NCBI GenBank assembly: GCA_964565665.1
Contig: CAZMFZ010000096.1
Location: forward strand, 1 to 14,718
Source: CAZMFZ01 sp964565665
Lineage (GTDB): Bacteria; Bacteroidota; Bacteroidia; Cytophagales; UBA9547
Reading direction: 5' to 3'
DNA length: 14,718 nt
Shown here: positions 8,462 through 14,718 of the stretch, piece after piece
Position numbering within the stretch: position 1 is the first letter of the stretch
How the letters are laid out: each line of letters starts with the position of its first letter
Notes under the pieces: model-generated
The model's database searches: none
Told to the model about the DNA's origin: nothing
The model's input: the letters and a program-made list of their open reading frames with translations, nothing else
Position numbers and translations under genes: made by a program

Positions 8462-10060
8462 TTAAGCATAAGCTTTAGCTGTTTTTTTCATTCCCAAGCC
8501 ACCCAAATACCTATCATTCATTTCATTGAGGCTTGCAAAAAGAACAGGGTGTTTTTCGTACCCATAAAGGGTCTTGAGTGTTCTGGTGAGTTCCTGCCCA
8601 CCTGCACTTAATTCTACATCTTCCATTTTCATTTGGCTGGGATGCTCGTAGCCACAGGCATGAGAAATTTCCAGTATTTCTTTTCTCAATGTTTTCACAT
8701 AATTGTAAAAGCGTTCTGATTTCAAAGTGGGGTCTACGCCCGATTGCAGCCATTTGCTTGAAGTGGCTATACCTGCTGGGCAATGGTTGGTATGGCATTG
8801 TTGTGCCTGTATGCAGCCGATAGACATCAACGATTCTCGGGCAATATTTATCAAATCGGCACCCATAGCGAAAGCCATAAGTGCATTGGCAGGAAAGCCG
8901 AGCTTGCCAGAAGCAATAAAAGTAATCCTTTCGGTAAGCCCTCTTGAGGCAAATACTTTGTAAACATTGGCAAAAGCATGTACGAAGGGTAGGGAAACAT
9001 TATCTGCAAAGGCAGGTGGAGCTGCTCCTGTGCCACCTTCGCCCCCGTCAATAGTAATGAAATCGGGTCCTTTTCCCGTTTTTACCATCAAATCAGCTAG
9101 CTGTTCCCAATGTTCCATTTTTCCTACAGCCGATTTGAAGCCCACTGGCAACCCAGTAGCTTCGGCAATTGATTCAATGAAAGCCAGCATTTGGGGCATA
9201 TCTTTAAATGCAGAATGATTTACGGGAGAAAGCACATCTTGACCCAAAGGGATGCCACGAATGTCAGCTATTTCTTTAGTGATTTTTGCTGCGGGCAATA
9301 CACCACCTTTTCCTGGTTTTGCCCCTTGCGAGAGCTTTATTTCAATGGCTTTTACGAATGGTTTATCATTCACAAGTTTCACCAATCTATCCATTGAGAA
9401 TTTGCCATCATCGCTTCTCACTCCAAAATAGCCCGTGCCAAAATGAAAAACGACATCAGCACCAAAGCTGTGGTAAGGGGAAAGACCTCCTTCGCCTGTG
9501 TTGTGATAACATCCGGCTTTTAGGGCACCTTTATTTAAAGATTCTACTGCTGCGGCCGAAAGCGATCCGTAGCTCATAGCCGAAATATTTACTGCCGAAT
9601 AGGGTCTGAACGGTTTTCTGCGATTGTTATAAAGGCCAATCACTTTGGCACAAGGAAGAAATGACGGGTCGGAGGCATTGAGATGAGTGCTATCGACATA
9701 AAATGGAAAAACGGTTGGCTTGATAAATATGTGTCCTGCTTCGTGAATGTCTTGATCGGTGCCAAACCCAGAATAATTATTTTCTTTTTTTGCAGAAGCG
9801 TAAATCCACGACCTTTGGCTGCGGTTGAAGGGCAACTCTTCGCGATTGCTGGCTACGATATACTGTCTGAGTTCGGGTCCGATCTTCTCTAAAAAGTAGC
9901 GAAGATGCCCAACTACAGGAAAATTGTGTTTGATTGTGTGTTTTTTGTTGAAAAAAACATCTTTAATTGCCACTATTACAATGAAAATCAGAAAGGCATA
10001 TAACACATAATTGATAATTTCGAATTCGGTTTCAATGAGTTTGAGTTCTTGGTATTCCAT
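8462..10060 (-). CDS. FMN-binding glutamate synthase-like protein, membrane-anchored
   Basis: A stand-alone version of the GltB synthase core (COG0069 type), 532 residues. One hydrophobic helix lies at about residues 16-36. After a linker comes the FMN TIM-barrel domain: NTGEGG at 187-192, KLSQGAKPGKGG at 242-253, IDGGEGGTGAAP at 337-348 and ASGKLG at 383-388. It keeps the three cysteines of the 3Fe-4S motif (C416, C422, C427 in CIQAQQCHTNHC) and the following PAGIAT. It lacks the glutaminase domain and the GXGXG domain of GltB, so it cannot use glutamine by itself. Family members are widespread in Bacteroidota, usually with no proven reaction. A related domain occurs in N-methylglutamate synthase, but the partner genes of that enzyme are not here. 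The ATG at 10060 is the natural start and keeps the membrane helix. It is the first of three co-directional genes. Confidence 0.93.
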   Translation of the reverse strand: MEYQELKLIETEFEIINYVLYAFLIFIVIVAIKDVFFNKKHTIKHNFPVVGHLRYFLEKIGPELRQYIVASNREELPFNRSQRSWIYASAKKENNYSGFGTDQDIHEAGHIFIKPTVFPFYVDSTHLNASDPSFLPCAKVIGLYNNRRKPFRPYSAVNISAMSYGSLSAAAVESLNKGALKAGCYHNTGEGGLSPYHSFGADVVFHFGTGYFGVRSDDGKFSMDRLVKLVNDKPFVKAIEIKLSQGAKPGKGGVLPAAKITKEIADIRGIPLGQDVLSPVNHSAFKDMPQMLAFIESIAEATGLPVGFKSAVGKMEHWEQLADLMVKTGKGPDFITIDGGEGGTGAAPPAFADNVSLPFVHAFANVYKVFASRGLTERITFIASGKLGFPANALMAFAMGADLINIARESLMSIGCIQAQQCHTNHCPAGIATSSKWLQSGVDPTLKSERFYNYVKTLRKEILEISHACGYEHPSQMKMEDVELSAGGQELTRTLKTLYGYEKHPVLFASLNEMNDRYLGGLGMKKTAKAYA

Positions 10061-10277
10061 ATTGAATAGTGTAATGTGGGTTTTACGGATAATTTTATAT
10101 TATTAAGAGGGTAAACAATTATTATATGTAATGCAAGTAATGGTAGCTGTACAATATATAATGTATAATTACTTAAGCTCTTAAAATATTGAAATTATGC
10201 AAGATTATTTTTCTAAACAAATCAATTTTTTATTTTCTGAATAATTATATCACTGCTATTAAACCTCAATTCTGTAA

Positions 10278-10511
10278 ATGAAGCTATTTCCTACCATAAT
10301 TTTTGCCATTTCTGCAGTGTTGTTGATTGTGGGATTGCACCAAACCATGCTCAATGGCTTTACAGAAAGTTATTGGATATTCTCGTTTGCTACCGGATTT
10401 TTTCTGTGGTTTGCCTACTTGAAACGAAATGAGAAACTGGGAGATAAAGTAGCGGAGAATTATGAGAAGATAACTGGGAAAAAAATAGTAAAAGATTCTC
10501 CCAAAAAGTAA
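10278..10511 (+). CDS. Small two-helix membrane protein, function unknown
   Basis: A 77-residue protein that I do not recognise. It has two hydrophobic segments (about residues 4-22 and 31-47) separated by a short polar loop. They are followed by a highly charged, Lys-rich tail (NEKLGDKVAENYEKITGKK) that is probably cytoplasmic. The start is the ATG at 10278; no strong ribosome site precedes it. It is transcribed divergently from the FMN-binding protein gene and converges on the aminotransferase gene with 8 bases between the stops. The hydrophobic layout and clean start favour a real gene over a chance frame. The - strand frame overlapping it has no comparable features. Confidence 0.7.
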   Translation: MKLFPTIIFAISAVLLIVGLHQTMLNGFTESYWIFSFATGFFLWFAYLKRNEKLGDKVAENYEKITGKKIVKDSPKK

Positions 10512-10519
10512 AAATAGCA

Positions 10520-11704
10520 TTAATCAATACTCTCTAGAATCAGCTTGCAGGCTTCTCTGATTTGAGCTTCGGATATGGTAAGTGGTGGGGCTATTCGCAT
10601 GGCCTTGTTGCAGTGAAGAAACCAATCGGTGATTACGCCCTTGGCTATGGCTTTATCAATAATGGGCTTTAGTGCTTCAAAACTTTCAAACTCCACAGCA
10701 AAAAGTAACCCTATGCTGCGGATAGATTTTATTTTTGGATGGATAAGCAAGCGTCTGAATAATTTTTCTTTAGCAGCAACTCCTTCTACTAATTTTTCAT
10801 CTATTATCACATTTAATGTAGCCAAAGCAGCAGCACAATTGATAGGATGCCCACCAAAAGTGGTGATATGACCTAAAATAGGATTGGAACGCAAACAAGA
10901 CATTATCTCTATCGAACTCACAAAAGCTCCCAATGGCATACCACCACCAATTCCTTTGGCAAAAAGCACAATATCGGGTGCAATTTCGTAGTATTCGAAG
11001 CCAAACATCTTGCCCGTTCTTCCAAATCCAGTTTGTATTTCATCTAAAATTAATAGTGTACCCGTTTGGTTACATTTTTCACTAAGCAATTTGAAATAGG
11101 AAGTGCAAGCAATATTTACTCCTGCTTCACCTTGTATAGTTTCAATAATTACACAGGCAGTTTTGGTAGTAATATGCTCTAAATCGCTCCAGCTTCCGAA
11201 GTGAATAAACTGAATATCTGGCAATAAAGGCCTGAAGGCTTGCTTGAAAGTTTCATTGCCCATTACTGACAATGCCCCATGTGTAGAACCATGATAGGAA
11301 TTGTGGCAAGATATAATCTCGCTACGGCCAGTAAATCGCTTTGCCAACTTTAAAGCTCCTTCTGTGGCTTCGGCTCCTGAATTTACAAAGTAGACTGAGT
11401 TGAGATTTGAGGGAAGAAGGCCAACTAATTTCTGGGCCAACAGCACTTGGGGGCTTTGTACATATTCGCCATATACCATCAGGTGCAAATACTTATCTGC
11501 TTGATCTTTAATGGCCTGCACCACTTTTGGATGCCTGTGCCCAATATTTGAAACACCAATGCCAGCTATCAAATCAATATATTTTTCGCCATTAGCCCCG
11601 TATAAATAAATGCCTTCGGCCTTTTCTACCTCAATGGCTAAAGGAAAATCAGAAGTTTGTGCTAGGTTTTCTAAAAAGAGCTGACGGAGGGGAATATATT
11701 GCAT
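10520..11704 (-). CDS. Class III PLP-dependent aminotransferase (aspartate/acetylornithine aminotransferase family)
   Basis: Fold-type I transaminase of 394 residues from the ATG at 11704. It transfers an amino group, most likely with glutamate/2-oxoglutarate as one partner; the other substrate cannot be told from sequence. Visible are GIGVSNIGHRHPKV from residue 48, the phosphate-binding NSGAEATEGA (108-117), NSYHGST (135-141), the PLP-contacting Asp221 in LDEIQTGFGRTG, and the Schiff-base Lys250 in FAKGIGGGMPLGA, followed by TTFGGHPINC. The frame can be extended to a TTG at 11731, but the N-terminus of relatives (RQLFLENLAQTSDFPLAIEVEKAEG) fits the ATG at 11704. It is close to acetylornithine, ornithine and 4-aminobutyrate aminotransferases. 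No arginine or GABA genes are adjacent, so I give no symbol. It is monocistronic as seen here. Confidence 0.93.
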   Translation of the reverse strand: MQYIPLRQLFLENLAQTSDFPLAIEVEKAEGIYLYGANGEKYIDLIAGIGVSNIGHRHPKVVQAIKDQADKYLHLMVYGEYVQSPQVLLAQKLVGLLPSNLNSVYFVNSGAEATEGALKLAKRFTGRSEIISCHNSYHGSTHGALSVMGNETFKQAFRPLLPDIQFIHFGSWSDLEHITTKTACVIIETIQGEAGVNIACTSYFKLLSEKCNQTGTLLILDEIQTGFGRTGKMFGFEYYEIAPDIVLFAKGIGGGMPLGAFVSSIEIMSCLRSNPILGHITTFGGHPINCAAALATLNVIIDEKLVEGVAAKEKLFRRLLIHPKIKSIRSIGLLFAVEFESFEALKPIIDKAIAKGVITDWFLHCNKAMRIAPPLTISEAQIREACKLILESID

Positions 11705-11712
11705 GGCGTGTA

Positions 11713-11720
11713 CAAAAATA
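11713..11720 (-). promoter_or_regulatory. Candidate Bacteroidota -7 promoter box for the aminotransferase gene
   Basis: On the - strand this reads TATTTTTG, an exact fit to the Bacteroidota sigma-ABfr -7 consensus TAnnTTTG, ending 8 bases before the ATG at 11704. No matching TTTG/TTG -33 element is seen 19-20 bases further up, and the leader would be only a few bases long. In this AT-rich DNA a chance match is quite possible. Confidence 0.22.
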
Positions 11721-11946
11721 GAACTTCGCAAACTAATGTAACCATTAATGCTATTTCAAGTATAAAAATTATTTATCTAAATATTGGTAATACAGAGACA
11801 TAGTGGAAGCGATTTTCCAAACTTCTTATTTACAATACAGCAAAAAATGACAAGTAGAATCTTCAAATAACAAGCAAAAACGATTGTAGATACTATTTTT
11901 TACAAACTAATTGATTCGCCTTCAATAATTTTACCGTTTAATATTA

Positions 11947-11970
11947 TTATTTTCTTTATTATTTTCTTTA
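11947..11970 (+). repeat. Tandem 12-base repeat TTATTTTCTTTA, two copies, upstream of the secreted repeat protein
   Basis: Two perfect adjoining copies of TTATTTTCTTTA (11947-11958 and 11959-11970) lie 70 bases before the ATG at 12041. The same 12 bases occur once more at 13981-13992, 28 bases before the next gene. This could be a shared regulatory or transcript element, or simply low-complexity T-rich sequence. Confidence 0.5.
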
Positions 11971-12040
11971 TATTAACGGCAGCTTACGGGGTTGGAAGCC
12001 CTTGTGTTTTTATTGGTATGTATCATCTTAATATATAAAT

Positions 12041-13975
12041 ATGAAAAAAACGATACCTCTCTTTGCTTTGCTTTATTCTTTTTTCGTATGGCACGGCAAT
12101 GCCCAATCGTTGCTTAATGATATTGGTGTTGTAAATAGCTACCAAGTAAACTATCCTGCCAATTTTTCTACTGGAACACCGCCTGGGGGTATCATGTTTA
12201 CATTCAAGGTGAAAACCGGAAATACCAATACTGGCAGTAGTGATTTGAAATTAAATAGTTACCCTGCATACTCCATACTAAAAAATGGGAATTTTGCCGT
12301 GCAAGCAGGCGACATTAAGACCGATGCCTTTGTGACAGTAATATTTGATGGTGCCAATTGGCAGATGTTGAGTGTGGCGGGCAACCCATCAGGCAATGTG
12401 GCTTCCAGTGGTAATGCAGGTTATATTCCCCGATTTGCTAGTAGCACGGCTTTACTTAACAGCACTCTACAAACAGATGGCACATGGACAAGTATAGGCA
12501 TAGCACCTACTACCAATTACCTTTTTAGGGTAGACCAACCCACTAGCGTTTTTCCTGCCATTTATGGTTTAAATTCGGTGGCTGCGGGCACAGCTATCTG
12601 GGGATACAATAATAACGTTTCTGCGGGAAGTATAGGAATAAACGGCCAAAGTGTAGGTGCAGGAACAGGTTTGAATGGCAGCAATACAGGCACAGGCTAT
12701 GGAGTTTATGGATTAAATAACAGTACCGGATATGCAGCATATTTTCAACAAAGTAGCACAGGGTATGCAGCTGCTTTTATGGGTGGTAATGTAGGCATAG
12801 GAACACCTACCCCTCTAAACAGATTAGATGTAAGTGGTAATATGGCAATAGGCGCTTATGCGGGTGTAAATACTGCTCCTGCAAATAGTTTGATTGTGAG
12901 TGGTAGGGTAGGGATAGGAATAGTAGCTCCATCTTTCCCTTTAGATGTAATTGGTGTTACTAGATTGCAGAACGATGCATTAACAAACTCTCAAGTGCTT
13001 TACGTAGGTTCTGCTTCAACAGCAGGAACAGGTAGTAATAGTTCTAAGAGTATTTTTATTCAACGAAGTGGAGCGAACGTTAATCCAACACACGAAGCGA
13101 TAGGAATACAATCTTCAGTTACAAACACAGGCGGAACAAGTACAAATATTGCAGCACATTTTAGTGCAAGTGGCGCAACAAATAATTATGCTATAATAAC
13201 TGGTGGGGGTAATGTGGGCATTGGTACCGCTACACCACAAAATAGATTAGATGTAAGTAGTAATATGGCAATAGGCGCTTATGCGGGTGTAAATACTGCT
13301 CCTGCAAATAGTTTTATTGTGAGTGGCAATGTAGGCATTGGCACAGCTACACCAGCCCTAAAGCTTGACGTACGCGGCTCAAATGCTACTGCCACAACTG
13401 CTAGCAGAGAAAACCTAGTGCAGATAGGAGCTTCAGATGCCGCGTCTCCATTGGTTGTTCGGGTGGGAATAAAAACCGATGCTACTGCTGCGAATCGATA
13501 TGGCTATATAGAAGCCTTGGCTACCGGACCAGAGAATTTAATTTTTCAGCCACAAAATGGTAATGTGGGGATTGGGACTACCAATGTGCCTCCCAATGCC
13601 AGGCTTGCAATTAGAGACGGGCATTGGCAAAGTCAGCAAAGCGCAGCACCCACTTTTACACCAGGTTCTGGAGCAGGAACTACGCCTACAATATCACTTT
13701 TAAATGCTACAGACGTTGCTGGTACAGTCTCTGTAACTATGGGTGCAGCTCCAGGTGGTGCTGCAAACGTTTGTACAATAAATTTTAACAAATCGTATAC
13801 CACACCACCAATTGTTGTCCTTACACCTGCAAATGCGATTTCAGCACAGACCACAAGTGCAAGACAAACTTATACTACTTCGGCTACAGGCGGATTCACG
13901 ATTACTTTTGGTGGGTCAGCTGCATTAGCAGGTAACGTATATATTTGGAATTATATAGTAATCGAAACCCAATAA
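12041..13975 (+). CDS. Secreted tail-fibre-like repeat protein (GIGT repeats)
   Basis: A predicted exported, beta-rich fibrous protein of 644 residues; its function is unknown, probably surface structure or adhesion. A signal peptide covers residues 1-21, ending HGNAQ. Residues about 24-115 (ending in VIFDGANWQMLSVAG) resemble a module found in phage tail fibres. Residues 173-246 hold seven short AIYG/AIWG/GING/GLNG/GVYG/AAYF/AAAF units at 11-14-residue spacing. Six 'xxGIGxxxPxxxLDVxG' units start near 151, 250, 289, 391, 430 and 508; the first and last are degenerate. The C-terminal 105 residues or so, after SQQSAAPTFTPGSGAGTTPT, form a separate Thr/Ala/Gly-rich beta module ending YIWNYIVIETQ. 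Unlike many GIGT proteins there is no C-terminal S74 chaperone/autoprotease domain, and no type IX secretion sorting tail is evident. An internal near-identical repeat is listed separately. The 193-residue gene follows after 45 bases. Confidence 0.85.
   Translation: MKKTIPLFALLYSFFVWHGNAQSLLNDIGVVNSYQVNYPANFSTGTPPGGIMFTFKVKTGNTNTGSSDLKLNSYPAYSILKNGNFAVQAGDIKTDAFVTVIFDGANWQMLSVAGNPSGNVASSGNAGYIPRFASSTALLNSTLQTDGTWTSIGIAPTTNYLFRVDQPTSVFPAIYGLNSVAAGTAIWGYNNNVSAGSIGINGQSVGAGTGLNGSNTGTGYGVYGLNNSTGYAAYFQQSSTGYAAAFMGGNVGIGTPTPLNRLDVSGNMAIGAYAGVNTAPANSLIVSGRVGIGIVAPSFPLDVIGVTRLQNDALTNSQVLYVGSASTAGTGSNSSKSIFIQRSGANVNPTHEAIGIQSSVTNTGGTSTNIAAHFSASGATNNYAIITGGGNVGIGTATPQNRLDVSSNMAIGAYAGVNTAPANSFIVSGNVGIGTATPALKLDVRGSNATATTASRENLVQIGASDAASPLVVRVGIKTDATAANRYGYIEALATGPENLIFQPQNGNVGIGTTNVPPNARLAIRDGHWQSQQSAAPTFTPGSGAGTTPTISLLNATDVAGTVSVTMGAAPGGAANVCTINFNKSYTTPPIVVLTPANAISAQTTSARQTYTTSATGGFTITFGGSAALAGNVYIWNYIVIETQ
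12821..12903 (+). repeat. Direct repeat copy 1 (83 bp, inside the secreted repeat protein gene)
   Basis: This copy begins AGATTAGATGTAAGTGG and ends GTGAGTGG. It matches 13244-13326 with two mismatches in 83 bases, and both mismatches change an amino acid. The offset is 423 bases (141 codons), so the repeat is in frame. It encodes the RLDVSGNMAIGAYAGV... unit. Confidence 0.9.
13244..13326 (+). repeat. Direct repeat copy 2 (83 bp, inside the secreted repeat protein gene)
   Basis: Second copy of the 12821-12903 repeat, in the same reading frame, differing at two positions (GGT to AGT codon, TTG to TTT codon). Identity falls off sharply on both sides even though the flanking GIGT motifs are homologous at protein level. 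Confidence 0.9.
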
Positions 13976-13980
13976 TCTTC

Positions 13981-13992
13981 TTATTTTCTTTA
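13981..13992 (+). repeat. Third copy of TTATTTTCTTTA, in the 45-base gap before the 193-residue gene
   Basis: The sequence is identical to the two tandem copies at 11947-11970. It lies 5 bases after the stop of the secreted protein gene and 28 bases before the ATG at 14021. The gap contains no other recognisable element. Confidence 0.45.
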
Positions 13993-14020
13993 TTGTTTAA
14001 TTTTTAACCATTTATTTTCC

Positions 14021-14602
14021 ATGCAAATAGCACAAACCATTTCATTTAAGCGTGCAGCCAAAGGTGCCCGCAGAATTTCAGCCAATTTTACTTCATCTAC
14101 CGATCTGGCAGATGTGATACTTGTACAAGGTACCGAAGATTTTAGGCGGGTAAACAAAGACCAAAAAACTTGGACAAGTCGATGTAGGTATAATATTCTA
14201 GAACTTACACTCCAATATATTGATTTTACTCCTTCAGGCATTGTAATACAGGCAGTGGCTTACAATGCACAAGGACAAATTATACAAACACCAACTCAAG
14301 ATGCCCAAATTACTAATCCTACGGCAGTTGTAGATGGGAATACTTTAGAAGTTACAATTGGTTGGTCTAGCAATGTAGAAATCGGGTTGTTAGAATATAA
14401 AATAACAAAAGATATCAAAGGTATTGGGGACATTGGATTAATTACAACTGCACCACCCCTTGGAGTTGGTAGCAAATATTCTGTTGTAGATAATTTGGGC
14501 GATAGAGGTACAATTACATATTCTATTTTTGCTACTTTATCAAATACACCTAGCAATCAAAATGGTAAACTTTGCGGCACTATCGAAGATGTAGAAGTGT
14601 AA
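14021..14602 (+). CDS. Hypothetical beta-rich protein, function unknown
   Basis: A 193-residue protein that I do not recognise. It has no signal peptide or membrane helix; the N-terminus (MQIAQTISFKRAAKGARR) is basic and not hydrophobic. The composition is rich in Ile, Thr, Val and Gly with alternating hydrophobic patterns typical of beta-sandwich folds. The second half (VTIGWSSNVEIGLLEYKI to GTITYSIFATLS, about residues 112-172) could be a fibronectin-III/Ig-like strand pattern, but this is a weak impression. There are only two cysteines (near 55 and 185). The ATG at 14021 is the first start in frame and gives this complete protein. The gene lies 45 bases after the tail-fibre-like gene in the same direction and is followed by a hairpin, so the two probably form one unit. 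It may be a partner or further structural component of the same surface feature. Confidence 0.75.
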   Translation: MQIAQTISFKRAAKGARRISANFTSSTDLADVILVQGTEDFRRVNKDQKTWTSRCRYNILELTLQYIDFTPSGIVIQAVAYNAQGQIIQTPTQDAQITNPTAVVDGNTLEVTIGWSSNVEIGLLEYKITKDIKGIGDIGLITTAPPLGVGSKYSVVDNLGDRGTITYSIFATLSNTPSNQNGKLCGTIEDVEV

Positions 14603-14617
14603 ATGCGTTGCTCAACT

Positions 14618-14640
14618 GGTGCGGAATAAACTTCCGCACC
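14618..14640 (+). terminator. Putative terminator hairpin after the 193-residue gene
   Basis: A perfect 9-base inverted repeat, GGTGCGGAA (14618-14626) and TTCCGCACC (14632-14640), with a 5-base loop TAAAC, starts 15 bases after the stop at 14602. It is followed by TTCTCCCCCTT, a poor T-tract, so it may be a weak terminator or a transcript-stabilising hairpin. Confidence 0.65.
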
Positions 14641-14718
14641 TTCTCCCCCTTGGCTGGTGTCCTACCCAATGCTATTTAAATAAGGATAAGTCTTTGTTTA
14701 CTAGATATTTATACCTAT

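Larger units (their letters stand above)
11705..12040. other. AT-rich non-coding stretch between divergent genes
   Basis: This gap separates the aminotransferase (-) from the secreted repeat protein (+) and must hold promoters for both. It is strongly AT-rich, with a run of T-rich sequence including the 12-base tandem repeat at 11947-11970. A candidate -7 box for the - strand lies at 11713-11720. I see no convincing reading frame, tRNA, riboswitch or strong hairpin. Confidence 0.6.

Noticed and set aside
10140..10195. Short palindromes (TACA...TGTA; TTAAGCTCTTAA) in the divergent spacer before the small membrane protein gene
   Set aside because: Four- and five-base arms are expected by chance in DNA this AT-rich, so I do not call an operator.
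11705..11731. TTG start for the aminotransferase, giving nine extra residues
   Set aside because: The ATG at 11704 fits the N-terminus usual in the family, and the extra stretch contains the best promoter-like box.
12041..14602. Whole right-hand segment as a prophage
   Set aside because: Despite the tail-fibre resemblance, no capsid, terminase, integrase, lysis gene or attachment site is visible, and the first protein has a secretion signal.
1..14718. CRISPR array, tRNA, rRNA or complete insertion sequence
   Set aside because: I saw no regularly spaced direct repeats, cloverleaf-like segments, rRNA blocks, or intact transposase with terminal inverted repeats.

Overview
The window looks like a piece of a Bacteroidota (Bacteroidetes) chromosome. 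It has low G+C, no strong Shine-Dalgarno sequences ahead of the start codons, a full-length GltB/GltD glutamate synthase pair, a separate membrane-anchored FMN-binding glutamate synthase-like protein, and a secreted protein built from the 'NVGIGTxTPxxxLDVxG' repeats common in that phylum. This assignment rests on protein style and gene content, not on a phylogenetic marker.

Layout. Positions 1-5835 (+) hold gltB, cut off by the left edge of the window, and gltD. Together they encode NADPH-dependent glutamate synthase (GOGAT), which makes glutamate from glutamine and 2-oxoglutarate. The 133-base spacer between them carries what looks like the C-terminal tail of a vanished Rpn/PD-(D/E)XK nuclease (putative transposase) gene. 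A perfect AT-flanked hairpin at 5858-5891 ends gltD and also serves the convergent gene on the other side. Positions 5894-10060 (-) hold three co-directional genes: the FMN-binding glutamate synthase-like protein, a membrane-anchored alpha/beta hydrolase and an orphan sensor histidine kinase. Their 91-base and 146-base gaps make a tight operon uncertain. A 217-base divergent spacer then leads to a small two-helix membrane protein (10278-10511, +). This gene converges, with only 8 bases between stop codons, on a class III PLP aminotransferase (10520-11704, -).

From 11705 to 12040 there is an AT-rich non-coding stretch. After it come two + strand genes that look like an accessory surface module. 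The first is a 644-residue secreted protein with a phage tail-fibre-like architecture: a tail-fibre-type N-terminal module, a run of about 11-residue GxYG-type repeats, six GIGT repeats and a beta-rich C-terminal module. The second is an unrecognised 193-residue beta-rich protein. A GC-rich hairpin at 14618-14640 closes this unit.

How the genes fit together: GltB/GltD and the aminotransferase belong to glutamate and amino-group metabolism, and the FMN protein is a paralogue of the GltB synthase core with unproven function. The other genes have no visible link to that theme. I found no complete mobile element, CRISPR array, tRNA or rRNA. The most unusual parts are the tail-fibre-like secreted protein with its recent internal duplication, its unknown partner gene, and the nuclease-gene remnant inside the gltBD operon.
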